From: a virus
IMG/VR virus record: IMGVR_UViG_3300031521_000097
Coordinates: 1 to 51,433 of that record
DNA: 51,433 nucleotides
Direction: 5' to 3' (one strand)
Shown here: in pieces, positions 13,089-20,459 of the stretch
Layout of the letters: every line of letters starts with the position of its first letter
How positions within the stretch are numbered: the first letter of the stretch is position 1
The notes under the pieces: model-generated
Seen by the model: the letters and a program-made list of their open reading frames with translations, nothing else
Database searches by the model: none
What the model was told of the DNA's origin: nothing
Translations under genes and position numbers: made by a program

Positions 13089-15038
13089 TTAATTATTGGT
13101 AAATGTTAACTGTGGATCCTTCGTGACGTAAAGTTTTATTATTTGTGCGGTGGTTGGCAGGATGGTGTTTATCGCTTCTGCGTTGTCGATCGTGATCGGT
13201 GCGGAGACGCCGTAAAAATCAGAAAGGGCATTTATCACGTCGACTCCTGCGTTGATCTGGTCTGCGTGGTTTAAGTCTGCGAATGGTACATTGTTGATCA
13301 TCACCTCGCAGCATGGTGTCTCTCCGCCGTTGCCCTGAACATCGAAAAGTTTGAAGGTTACAAGTTTGAACCGTCCGTTTACGGAGTCGTTTACGGCCTC
13401 CATTTTTGCCTTGTAGAATGCGTCGATCGTGAATTCTATTTTTTCAAACCCGGCGAGTTCCTGTGCGTAGGTTTTCTCTTCCGCCTTCAATTCTAAGACC
13501 CTCGCGTCGTTTTTTACGATCTGTTTTTTATCAGAAAGCAAATCATTGAGAATGGTGATTGATGCCTGGGCTGTCAGCTTCCTTTCGTTCTGCTCTGAAA
13601 TGTCGGGTGTCTTGGTTTCGATCTTCTGCTCTGATATGATTTTGAGCGCCTGGTATTGGGTGTCATCCTGGAGCAGCGTTTCAATGGCTTTTGGTTCGGC
13701 TGCTTTGGTTGTCTCTGCCCAGACAAGCTCTTTCTGTTTTTCTTCCAGCTTGGCGATCTCTGTGGTGGCTGTTTCGATCCCTTCCAGAATCCCGGCTTCC
13801 TCTTTGGCTTTTAGTTTTCCTGCTGTGTTTATCGATAGGAGGACGTTGTCTTTGTTGGTTGCAAAGTCGGCGGCCATCGTTACTCTTTTCTCTTCAATTG
13901 TGGCGGCTTCGAGTGCTCTGTTGCAGGTGGGGCAGATGCATTTGGTTTCATCAAAAATCAAAACCTTTTCATTTTCTTTTCCCCAATTTTCGCGCAGGGT
14001 GTTTAGTTGCTGTTGGGCTGCTATCTTTTTAAGGACTAGGTCCGCTTTCGCTTTTATCGTTTCCTTTAGTTGATCCCTTACAACTCCGAGGTTGTACTTC
14101 GCCTCGTTTAAATCCTTGTTTGCGATGCTGGCGTCGGTGTAGCTTTTTTTAGAAAGGTTGATTTTGATGTCTGCCATCTTGCGGACGGCGTCGGTTGCTG
14201 CGTTCTGCTTTGTTTTGATCTCGAGTAATTCGCTTTCGAGTGCCTTGTTTATGTCGCTGATCTCGATGTCAATCTCGGCGATTGTTTTCTGCTTTGCTGC
14301 GATCTCTGTTTCGATGGCGGTCCAATCTTCGACCTTTGGGTTTGATCGGATAAGCTCTTTTATTGCTACCGGGATGTTTGCTATCTGGGTTTTGAGAAGT
14401 AGTTTTTTTGCTGCAATCTCTTTCTTGTATCCCTCGAGTGTTTTCTTTCCTCTGATCGAATCCATAAGCTCCCGGAAGGCTGGCGTCGTGTCTGCGATCG
14501 TTTCGTCGGTGATGTTCCCTCCCATCTTCACCAGAGTGTCGCGGCGCTCGGGCCATTTCATTGTGCTGTTGAAATAGATGGGGTTTGTTATTTGTTTGAA
14601 GAGTTGCTCTTCTACAATCTCGCCGACCTTCTTTTGGTACTCTCCTGCAAGGCAGGGGACGCCATTCCAGTAGAAGTCTGTTGTGTTGTTTTTAAAGGTG
14701 GTTTCTTCGCTCCCTTTGATCTTGGTCCAATTCTCGCGGTAGACCCTTTTGGCGATTGTTTCTTCGCCGTCGATCGACATTGTCAGCTCGACCGAATGGT
14801 CCGCCCTGTTGAGTGATGTGTCGGTGGTGTTCTTGATGTTAAAGTCCTGTTTGTCTTGGCTGTTTTTGCCAAATAAGCACCAGGTGATTGCATCAAAAAA
14901 GGTGCTCTTTCCGGTTCTGTTTGCTCCGCCAATGGTCATGTCGTCTGAAAAGTTAACCACCAACTCCTTTGTTCCTTTGAAGTTGTGAATCTCGAGCTTT
15001 GCAAACCGGACCTGCTTTACTGTTGTTGTTGCGTTCAT
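13089..15038 (-). CDS. SbcC/Rad50-like ATPase (phage recombination SMC-type)
   Basis: 649 residues. Walker A GGANRTGKSTFFDA is at about residues 37-50. A long coiled coil follows with a zinc hook, CICPTCNRALE, at about residue 370. A Walker B-like ITIDNAEAINTI lies near residue 620. This is the layout of SbcC/Rad50 ATPases, shorter than most bacterial SbcC. Such proteins clamp DNA ends for a nuclease. No SbcD partner is visible, so the MBL-fold protein or the DnaQ-like exonuclease encoded in the same block may act as its nuclease (inference). Confidence 0.9.
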   Translation of the reverse strand: MNATTTVKQVRFAKLEIHNFKGTKELVVNFSDDMTIGGANRTGKSTFFDAITWCLFGKNSQDKQDFNIKNTTDTSLNRADHSVELTMSIDGEETIAKRVYRENWTKIKGSEETTFKNNTTDFYWNGVPCLAGEYQKKVGEIVEEQLFKQITNPIYFNSTMKWPERRDTLVKMGGNITDETIADTTPAFRELMDSIRGKKTLEGYKKEIAAKKLLLKTQIANIPVAIKELIRSNPKVEDWTAIETEIAAKQKTIAEIDIEISDINKALESELLEIKTKQNAATDAVRKMADIKINLSKKSYTDASIANKDLNEAKYNLGVVRDQLKETIKAKADLVLKKIAAQQQLNTLRENWGKENEKVLIFDETKCICPTCNRALEAATIEEKRVTMAADFATNKDNVLLSINTAGKLKAKEEAGILEGIETATTEIAKLEEKQKELVWAETTKAAEPKAIETLLQDDTQYQALKIISEQKIETKTPDISEQNERKLTAQASITILNDLLSDKKQIVKNDARVLELKAEEKTYAQELAGFEKIEFTIDAFYKAKMEAVNDSVNGRFKLVTFKLFDVQGNGGETPCCEVMINNVPFADLNHADQINAGVDVINALSDFYGVSAPITIDNAEAINTILPTTAQIIKLYVTKDPQLTFTNN

Positions 15039-15102
15039 TCTGTCTGGGTTTTATGCCTTGCGGCGTTTTTGTTTGTATTTCTTTTGCAATGATAAACAAA
15101 AT

Positions 15103-15121
15103 ATGATTACCACGCAAACAC
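15103..15121. promoter_or_regulatory. 19-bp palindromic operator, copy 4, with promoter
   Basis: ATGATTACCACGCAAACAC, 64 bases upstream of the ATG at 15038. On the minus strand it reads GTGTTTGCGTGG and contains a TTTG that lies 20 bases before TATCATTG, one mismatch from the -7 consensus. It probably controls the recombination block. Confidence 0.6.
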
Positions 15122-15139
15122 TTTCAAAATATAATTCAC

Positions 15140-15499
15140 TTATTTTAAGGGGGTTGACTGTCTGGTGTAGTTTACTTCACTATTGGCTGGTTTGCGGTCG
15201 TTGTATTCCCTAATTTCAGCCTCAGTCATTGGTCGAGGTCTATCTTTGTGTGCTGGCAATTCATCAAATGTTTCGTAGTCGAATGTCGAAAGCTCTATAT
15301 TTCTGAATTGCTTTCTGGTGTCTGGATCCGACAACGTTTTCGCTCTTGCGTGTTCCACCAAAAGGCAAGCGATGGCGTTTTTGGAAAGGCTAACTATTAG
15401 CGATGCTTGCTGGTGAAAGGTCAGGGTTTTGTCCTCTTCGATTTTTTCGATCCAATTGCATTGTGTTGCAAATAAACTTTTATTGTTGCGTGGCTTCAT
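15140..15499 (-). CDS. Hypothetical protein, 119 aa
   Basis: Residues about 25-60 are a probable helical core (QQASLIVSLSKNAIACLLVE); the C-terminus is polar (RPRPMTEAEIREYNDRK). No family is recognised. It ends 19 bases before the operator copy at 15103-15121 (in the direction of transcription), so it closes the first early unit. The start overlaps the upstream stop by 4 bases. Confidence 0.7.
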   Translation of the reverse strand: MKPRNNKSLFATQCNWIEKIEEDKTLTFHQQASLIVSLSKNAIACLLVEHARAKTLSDPDTRKQFRNIELSTFDYETFDELPAHKDRPRPMTEAEIREYNDRKPANSEVNYTRQSTPLK

Positions 15500-15921
15500 G
15501 ATTCTTTATTATTAATTATTCGTTGATTGAAAATTTGTTTTCTTTTAAGATTTATTGCTTGGGTATTTTCTTTTAAGACTATAGGCAGTAGCCGTTTTAT
15601 ATAGGTGTCGCCCATCGTCTCTCTTAATATTTTTTCAGTTATTTTTGATTTCGTCCTTATTTCGCATCGATTTGTTTCCCTATATAGTTTTGCATAGTCT
15701 CGATTTCCTTCTCTCCATAATTTATTGCACGTTTCTCTGTATTTTCTTATGGAATCAGGGTTTTTTTCTCTCCATTGTATTGTGGCTTTATATGATGATT
15801 CGCGGTTGTTTTTATGCCACGATTCTGCTGCCTTTATTGCTTTTTCTCTGTTTTTTTCATACCATTTTTTTGCTCTGATTTTTTGCTTTTCCTTCCTTTC
15901 CTCTGGTGTTATTACTGTCAC
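15496..15921 (-). CDS. Hypothetical protein with repeated W..KN motif, 141 aa
   Basis: The first 90 residues repeat a roughly 18-residue unit: KKWYEKNREK, ESWHKNNRES, IQWREKNPDS, KLWREGNRDY. Such basic, Trp-containing helices are often DNA-contacting N-terminal parts of HNH endonucleases, but no HNH follows here; the tail is an unrelated basic helix. It may be a remnant or a stand-alone DNA-binding protein. Base composition is more A+T-rich than around it. Confidence 0.68.
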   Translation of the reverse strand: MTVITPEERKEKQKIRAKKWYEKNREKAIKAAESWHKNNRESSYKATIQWREKNPDSIRKYRETCNKLWREGNRDYAKLYRETNRCEIRTKSKITEKILRETMGDTYIKRLLPIVLKENTQAINLKRKQIFNQRIINNKES

Positions 15922-15933
15922 TGTGTTTATTAA

Positions 15934-16215
15934 TTACTTTATCGCTGCCAGCTTCCGTGCCATTGCTATATTTATGGCGATGGTTCGGCCTACCTGCTGG
16001 ATGGCTTTGTTAAGGAGTCCGCTTGATTTCATCCTTTGTGCGGTTGCTATTGAGCATCCGAATATTCGCGCAATCCCGGCGATCCCGTATTCGTATTCTT
16101 CTGTTTTTCCGGTGGTCAGGTCGACGACGACCGGCTGGTGTGTGTTTGTTTGAAGGCTTAGGAATTCTCTAACGGTTAGGCTAAAAAGGGGCTTATCTAA
16201 ATATTCGGCTGTCAT
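15934..16215 (-). CDS. DUF3853-family DNA-binding protein
   Basis: 93 residues of the DUF3853 type, found in Bacteroidota mobile elements: KPLFSLTVREFLSL, then YGIAGIARIFGCSIATAQR, a helix-turn-helix, and GLLNKAIQQVGRTIAI, the wing. Likely a small regulator or excision factor. Start at ATG 16215. Confidence 0.8.
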   Translation of the reverse strand: MTAEYLDKPLFSLTVREFLSLQTNTHQPVVVDLTTGKTEEYEYGIAGIARIFGCSIATAQRMKSSGLLNKAIQQVGRTIAINIAMARKLAAIK

Positions 16216-16223
16216 GATTGGTT

Positions 16224-16892
16224 TTATATTTGTTCTGCGAATGAGAAAATACTCTTTTGCATTGTTTCGATTTTAAAGCGTTTATTTGCCTCGTTGAAGT
16301 ATTCAGTATCAAGTTCACACCCGTAGAAGTCAAAGCCCATTTGATGGGATGCTATGCGTGACGAACCGGAACCAAGATGAGTATCTAAAATCTTATCGCC
16401 TTCTTTGGCGTAGTTTTTAAGAATCCATTTATATAGGGCAACTGGTTTTTGATTTTCATGTATTCGGACTTCTTTGTGTTTCATATCACCCTGAATCATT
16501 CCGTTCCATGCAAAATCAAATATTTTCACACTATTACCGAAACTCGTCCATGCCAATTCTGCGTCTGCCCATTGGGTGTCTCTCGTGTGCTTGTCCCAAA
16601 CTATCATTGATCTTGTGGATCTCAAATGGTCAATGAAGTAATTGCCACCCCAAATCACTTGATTTTTGGAAACCCTCATTAATTCAACAAAGTATTCCCG
16701 TCCTGTTTTGTCCTGTTTAAATGCCAAGTTTTTAAACTCGCCATTTTTAGCACACTTATTTTTAGATTCCTTCCTAAATACAGGTTCAGAAATTCCATAA
16801 ATGGGATCAACAACCGCCAATTCAAAATATTTATCGGGATAACGTGACATCATTTTCATGTTATCCTCGTTTGTAACTATTGATATACTCAT
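16224..16892 (-). CDS. Beta-class DNA methyltransferase
   Basis: 222 residues. Motif IV reads DPIYG (about residue 29), where the usual second Pro is Ile. Motif I is HLGSGSSRIA near residue 175, with EGDKILDT just before it, so the motifs run IV then I as in beta-class amino-methyltransferases. N6-adenine or N4-cytosine methylation is likely. This is the second methyltransferase in the genome, apart from the ParB fusion; no cognate restriction enzyme is seen, so it is probably for self-protection. The region is A+T-richer than its neighbours. Confidence 0.87.
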   Translation of the reverse strand: MSISIVTNEDNMKMMSRYPDKYFELAVVDPIYGISEPVFRKESKNKCAKNGEFKNLAFKQDKTGREYFVELMRVSKNQVIWGGNYFIDHLRSTRSMIVWDKHTRDTQWADAELAWTSFGNSVKIFDFAWNGMIQGDMKHKEVRIHENQKPVALYKWILKNYAKEGDKILDTHLGSGSSRIASHQMGFDFYGCELDTEYFNEANKRFKIETMQKSIFSFAEQI

Positions 16893-16895
16893 GAT

Positions 16896-17108
16896 TTAAT
16901 CTTCGTTTTCGTGTTCGTATTCTGGTTCGTATTGTATTTGTCCGGTCCCGTCGCAGGTGGTGCACATGTCCTCTTCTCTTTCCCATGCTGGCAGTTTCTC
17001 CCATTCCTCCCGGGTGATCTCTTCGCCTTCGTTGTTGAAGTAAGCGACAAAACCTTGCCCTGCACAAATTTCGCAGGGCTCGGTTTCTTTGGTTGAAGGG
17101 TAGCTCAT
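16896..17108 (-). CDS. Small DnaJ-type zinc-finger protein, 70 aa
   Basis: Two CxxCxGxG motifs: CEICAGQG at the start and CTTCDGTG later, which is the DnaJ zinc-finger pattern. An acidic tail follows (EPEYEHENED). It is too short for a chaperone and may be a scaffold or nucleic-acid binder. Its start abuts the upstream stop (TAGATG). Confidence 0.75.
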   Translation of the reverse strand: MSYPSTKETEPCEICAGQGFVAYFNNEGEEITREEWEKLPAWEREEDMCTTCDGTGQIQYEPEYEHENED

Positions 17109-17813
17109 CTACTCTTCTATTATTACGATCGCAGGGCAGAGCACTTTGATCTGATTTATTTGGGTGTCGATGATCTCGTCCCGGAATGCCTCGGTGAGGT
17201 CGTTTGCCATTGGTGAAACCAGGCAGCAGGTCAGGTCGCTCGGGTTGATGTAAACCTCGACCTCGATTGTCTGTTTGGGCTGGCCTTTAAAAATTGGGAG
17301 GATGAGGTTGAATTTGTCGGGTAGGTTACTCTCGACCGTCCGGGCCAGTAGGTCTGATTTGTTGCCTCGGTTGTCGTCGCTCTTTTCCATCTGCAGGTTG
17401 ATCTTCGCTTTGAAATTCTGCAGCTCAGTGACCAGTCCCATTGCGGTGCTTTGGTTTTCAAAAAATGAGCGGTTCATTTTAAAAAGTTTGGCCATCTCCA
17501 GGTTGGTGATGTATTTGTCGCCGTTGATCGCAAAGCGAATAAATACCGGGTGGAATTCTGCTTTCCCGGTGATGGTGTCTCCAAAGTAGTCTTTATCGCA
17601 AAGGTGCAGCGCGATGGTCAGTTTTTCCCGGTTGACGATGATGTTTGCGAATTGTTCCACCAGGTTGTCTTTGCGGATCTGGAGCCAGCGAAGTGGCGAG
17701 TCCAGGATGCCTGAAATATTAAGGATCTTTGGTTCGCGGATTACCCTTGCGGCTCCTTCGTAAACGATAAGGGTTTCGGTCCCTGGTGCTGTTGTTACTT
17801 GTAAATCTTTCAT
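17109..17813 (-). CDS. Hypothetical protein, 234 aa (possibly DUF2303-like)
   Basis: Mixed alpha/beta protein with IVYEGAARVIREPKILNISG, PVFIRFAINGDKYITN and KFNLILPIFKGQPKQTIEVE. The last strand pattern resembles DUF2303 proteins of phages, but I am not sure of this. Those proteins lie beside recombination genes, as here. No catalytic motif is seen. It begins with a CA-rich leader. Confidence 0.72.
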   Translation of the reverse strand: MKDLQVTTAPGTETLIVYEGAARVIREPKILNISGILDSPLRWLQIRKDNLVEQFANIIVNREKLTIALHLCDKDYFGDTITGKAEFHPVFIRFAINGDKYITNLEMAKLFKMNRSFFENQSTAMGLVTELQNFKAKINLQMEKSDDNRGNKSDLLARTVESNLPDKFNLILPIFKGQPKQTIEVEVYINPSDLTCCLVSPMANDLTEAFRDEIIDTQINQIKVLCPAIVIIEE

Positions 17814-17847
17814 TGTTGCTGTGTTTTAAAAATTGGTTAATAATTAA

Positions 17848-18144
17848 TTACTGTTGATTTAGAATTGCTTTTATATCGCTCATCCTGTACCTGCGTCCTC
17901 CGCCGAATTCAATCGTTTTAAGGTATCCCTTCTTTTCCCACCGCCATAATGTGCTGGGGTTTACATGGAATAGCTCTTGAACTTGTTTGACTGTTGGATA
18001 AGATTCTTTGTTGTCGTCAATTATGGCCTGTCCCATTTCTATTTTTGATTGTGCAATAACGTAGTCGGCAAAAGCTTTTAAATCTTCCAGTTTTATGGTG
18101 ATGGTTATGTTTTCGCCGCTTTTTAGTAAATCAATTAAATTCAT
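17848..18144 (-). CDS. MerR-type helix-turn-helix protein, 98 aa
   Basis: Residues about 48-95 are the HTH: YPTVKQVQELFHVNPSTLWRW, then KKGYLKTIEFGGGRRYRMSD, i.e. the recognition helix followed by the wing. The N-terminal 45 residues form a helix (dimerisation?). This is the excisionase/MerR layout common in Bacteroidota elements. The leader ACACAACAACGAA before the ATG is shared with the MazG gene. It may regulate the early operon or aid excision. Confidence 0.8.
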   Translation of the reverse strand: MNLIDLLKSGENITITIKLEDLKAFADYVIAQSKIEMGQAIIDDNKESYPTVKQVQELFHVNPSTLWRWEKKGYLKTIEFGGGRRYRMSDIKAILNQQ

Positions 18145-18169
18145 TTCGTTGTTGTGTGTGAGTGTGTGA

Positions 18170-18598
18170 TTAATTGTGTGTTCCTGTTTTGCTTTCCATT
18201 CTGATGGTGAGCTGAGCTTCGTCGGGCCTCATGTTTCGCTCTTCAACCAGCAGTCCTTCGCTGTTGTAATAGCCGACTTGCTTTGATTCAAAATCAATAA
18301 ATTTGTAACAGCTTTCGTTGATAAATTCGGCCTTCTTTTTGATGTTGGTTAGTAGGATAACCTTCTCGTCGATCAGCGGTGTGAGCTGTGTTTTGAAATC
18401 TTTTAAAACCTCTTTTTTCGCCTCTTCGATGTCGTTGATCTCGATGGCGACCGTTGCGAGGTTGTCTTTAAATGCGGATATTTCTTCCGGCGTGAATCGT
18501 TTCATGTACCCGACTTCCTCTCGGGTGTCGCAGTTGTCCTGCAAAAATTGGCCTCTCTTAGGTCCCTGTTGGTAGTCCATTCCAAGCACTTTGTCCAT
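18170..18598 (-). CDS. Hypothetical protein, 142 aa
   Basis: A long helix, roughly residues 36-92, with FKDNLATVAIEINDIEEAKK and LIDEKVILLTNIKKKAEF, suggests a coiled coil. The C-terminal part is beta (YKFIDFESKQVGYYNSEG). No family is recognised. It lies in the early operon. Confidence 0.7.
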   Translation of the reverse strand: MDKVLGMDYQQGPKRGQFLQDNCDTREEVGYMKRFTPEEISAFKDNLATVAIEINDIEEAKKEVLKDFKTQLTPLIDEKVILLTNIKKKAEFINESCYKFIDFESKQVGYYNSEGLLVEERNMRPDEAQLTIRMESKTGTHN

Positions 18599-18602
18599 GT
18601 TT

Positions 18603-18770
18603 TTACTTTTTAATTGTTGTTGGTGAATTATCGATTGTCAATCCTGCGATCATTATGAGGCAGACGACCATTGTTGCTATCTGGTGGTAGGCTCCGCTGA
18701 TCACCGCGAGTGCTGCACAAATTGCGACCACTGCAAAAAATTTAATAAAGAACCGGTTTAGTTTTTTCAT
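18603..18770 (-). CDS. Small two-span membrane protein, 55 aa
   Basis: Start ATG 18770. Hydrophobic helices at about residues 7-26 (FFIKFFAVVAICAALAVISG) and 31-45 (IATMVVCLIMIAGL), separated by a short loop. Its start overlaps the stop of the next small membrane gene in ATGA. Possibly a partner of that protein. Confidence 0.62.
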   Translation of the reverse strand: MKKLNRFFIKFFAVVAICAALAVISGAYHQIATMVVCLIMIAGLTIDNSPTTIKK

Positions 18771-18919
18771 CCGTATATTTCGATTAGTTTGCTGGCTGCT
18801 ATGTATATAGTGGCTATAAATGAGGCGATCAAAACAATAAAATAAACCACTGTCACTAATGCTGCGATCACGAATCCTGCAAATTGGATCGGTGAGTGTG
18901 TTCGGTAGAATGCTTTCAT
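18767..18919 (-). CDS. Small membrane protein, 50 aa
   Basis: Start ATG 18919. One long hydrophobic stretch at about residues 14-42 (FAGFVIAALVTVVYFIVLIA), then ASKLIEIYG. It overlaps the upstream gene's stop (18916) and the downstream start (18770), both by ATGA, which makes it a firm reading despite its size. Unknown role; an early membrane effector is possible. Confidence 0.62.
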   Translation of the reverse strand: MKAFYRTHSPIQFAGFVIAALVTVVYFIVLIASFIATIYIAASKLIEIYG

Positions 18920-19140
18920 ACTGGTTGTGCTTCTTCGATTAGTCGTTTGGCGACTCTTTTTCTGATGGCCCAGATATTACTTGGTGAGTAAATCCCGAAT
19001 TTCTCCATGCAGTGCTGGTTTACCGCTGTTGCCATCGCTCCTGGTTTTGCCATTTCGCGGTCCCATTCTTCAGCTACCAGCAGGTCTTTCGCTTCCTTTT
19101 CAATCCGACAGGGTGTTTTGAGTGTGTTTGTTTTAAACAT
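18916..19140 (-). CDS. First gene of the early operon; hypothetical, 74 aa
   Basis: I start at MFKTNTLKTPC (ATG 19140), shortly after the promoter; the frame is open to 19275 but upstream sequence is promoter DNA. A mostly helical protein with KDLLVAEEWDREMAKPG and SNIWAIRKRVAKRLI. The C-terminal half could be a helix-turn-helix. As the first product of the early promoter it might be a Cro-like regulator, but I see no clear motif. Confidence 0.66.
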   Translation of the reverse strand: MFKTNTLKTPCRIEKEAKDLLVAEEWDREMAKPGAMATAVNQHCMEKFGIYSPSNIWAIRKRVAKRLIEEAQPV

Positions 19141-19222
19141 TTTCTTTAGTTTTATTGTTGTTTTACTTGTTAATGTCATTTTTATTAATACTTTTGATGA
19201 GGCTTTCTTTAAAATGACTTCG

Positions 19223-19254
19223 CAAATGTAAAGGATTTCCTTATATTTCGCAAG
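19223..19254 (-). promoter_or_regulatory. Leftward early promoter
   Basis: On the minus strand, TTG (in CTTG, 19251-19254) lies 20 bases upstream of TACATTTG (19223-19230), a perfect match to TAnnTTTG. Between and around them are AAGGATTTCCTT and two direct TTCGCAA repeats at 19219 and 19247, likely operators. A second inverted repeat (TTTTTGA/TCAAAAA, 19257-19278) lies towards the repressor gene. This is the divergent control region of the lysis-lysogeny switch. Confidence 0.8.
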
Positions 19255-19319
19255 TGTTTTTGAGAATTTCTTCAAAAATATTGAAAATAATTTTAATTTA
19301 AATATCTAAACCTGTAACC

Positions 19320-19721
19320 ATGTCTGTACCTGAAAGAGTTAGGGAGTTTGTTCGTTTCAAGATGCTTAGCGTTTCGGCGTTCTGTAAATCGATTGATGTG
19401 TCGACCTCCTTTGTGTCGTCTATGAGTAAATCTATGAGCGCCGACAAAATTCAAAGAATTTCTTTACACTATCCAGAGCTGAATATCGGCTGGCTGTTAA
19501 CCGGCGAGGGTGAAATGGTAAATACTGCCATCTCTCCTGTTATGCCTGTTTCGGTTTCTGATGTTGCTCATTGCCGGGAGTGCGACCGTAAATCTGGCCA
19601 GATTGAATTATTAAAGGAAACTATCAAAGAGCTGTACGCTCGCATCGAGTTGATGTCTGCTGCTGGTATGGAAAGGGGCCAGTCGTCGGACCTGGACCGC
19701 GATCATCGAAAAGCGGGCTAA
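19320..19721 (+). CDS. CI-like repressor, 133 aa
   Basis: An N-terminal helix-turn-helix of the XRE type: PERVREFVRFKMLSVSAFCK, DVSTSFVSSMSKSMSADKI, followed by YPELNIGWLLTGEGEM, the Bacteroidota phage-repressor signature. A helical, Cys-containing tail (CRECDRKSG, then KETIKELYARIELM) probably mediates dimerisation. Unlike LexA-type repressors it has no peptidase domain. It faces the early promoter at 19.22-19.25 kb and is the likely lysogeny repressor. Confidence 0.88.
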   Translation: MSVPERVREFVRFKMLSVSAFCKSIDVSTSFVSSMSKSMSADKIQRISLHYPELNIGWLLTGEGEMVNTAISPVMPVSVSDVAHCRECDRKSGQIELLKETIKELYARIELMSAAGMERGQSSDLDRDHRKAG

Positions 19722-19747
19722 CGGTTGAGTATATGAATTTGGCGATT

Positions 19748-19996
19748 ATGAATAATATATCCGATTTGCGGACCGAGCATGTGGCTGCGCGGATTAATAT
19801 GGCGAAAATAAAAAACGCCCTTTCTGCAATTGGTGATTTGTCTGTGTTTGGTGAGACCGCTGAAGTTGTCACTCCCGACAAAAACGACCGCTTTACTTTA
19901 AAGAAAAATTGGCGAGCGTCCGTTGCTTTTGCTCGGTTTAGTGCTTTATTTTATTGTTTTGTTGACGTTGATAATCTTTTATTATTAATATCTTAA
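19748..19996 (+). CDS. Hypothetical protein, 82 aa
   Basis: Start ATG 19748 after a second ATG at 19733. The N-terminal part looks helical (RTEHVAARINMAKIKNALSA); the C-terminus is hydrophobic (FSALFYCFVDVDNLLLLIS). No family is recognised. It is in the lysogeny strand direction and fits between two genes without overlap, but evidence for expression is weak. Confidence 0.45.
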   Translation: MNNISDLRTEHVAARINMAKIKNALSAIGDLSVFGETAEVVTPDKNDRFTLKKNWRASVAFARFSALFYCFVDVDNLLLLIS

Positions 19997-20000
19997 TCTT

Positions 20001-20213
20001 ATGAATGGAACCTTAACCTTGTTGGACCTGGAGCAATTTATTCCGGTCATGTCGTCGAGTGAGTTGTCAAAATACGAACAGGCCATTCTTGGTCTTAAAG
20101 CGGCGCTGTTCTGCATGAACCATGTTGATCGCTGGGAGAGCCTCTTGGCATCTCTGAATGCCGATATTCAAATTCGTTTTAATTCTTCAATCCGAAAATC
20201 AACAATTCAATGA
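20001..20213 (+). CDS. Hypothetical protein, 70 aa
   Basis: Likely start ATG 20001. Helical protein with LTLLDLEQFIPVMSSSELSK and YEQAILGLKAALFCMNHVD. No family is recognised. It overlaps the lipoprotein start by four bases (ATGA), suggesting co-expression in the lysogeny module. Confidence 0.65.
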   Translation: MNGTLTLLDLEQFIPVMSSSELSKYEQAILGLKAALFCMNHVDRWESLLASLNADIQIRFNSSIRKSTIQ

Positions 20214-20455
20214 AAAAATTATTTAAATCTTCAGCTATTTTACTGATCGTAGCCGTGTTTTTCAGCTCGTGTGCAACTATTTTTAATGGGTCGGCTTCAG
20301 TTTGTCAGAAGACCAAGCCTGCAGCAGGTCAGCCAGCGAGGGATGTGCGAGTTTTGCCACTTATTCTTGATTGTTTTTGTTTGCCTTTCCTGGCAGTTGA
20401 CTTTGCAACAGGCGCAATTTACGAGCCTTGCGAGCTCAATAAACCCATTAAATAA
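20210..20455 (+). CDS. Small lipoprotein of the lysogeny module, 81 aa
   Basis: A signal sequence (KKLFKSSAILLIVAVFF) ends in the lipobox FSSC, with Cys about residue 21, then ATIFNGSAS. The rest has two hydrophobic segments (LPLILDCFCLPFLAVDFATG). A small lipoprotein expressed from the prophage module suggests lysogenic conversion or superinfection exclusion at the cell surface, but this is an inference. It resembles short Bacteroidota lipoproteins of unknown function. Confidence 0.72.
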   Translation: MKKLFKSSAILLIVAVFFSSCATIFNGSASVCQKTKPAAGQPARDVRVLPLILDCFCLPFLAVDFATGAIYEPCELNKPIK

Positions 20456-20459
20456 AAAT

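Noticed and set aside
13546-14073. Long plus-strand open frame opposite the SbcC-like gene
   Set aside because: Ser/Phe-rich translation without domains, wholly antisense to a well-supported gene.
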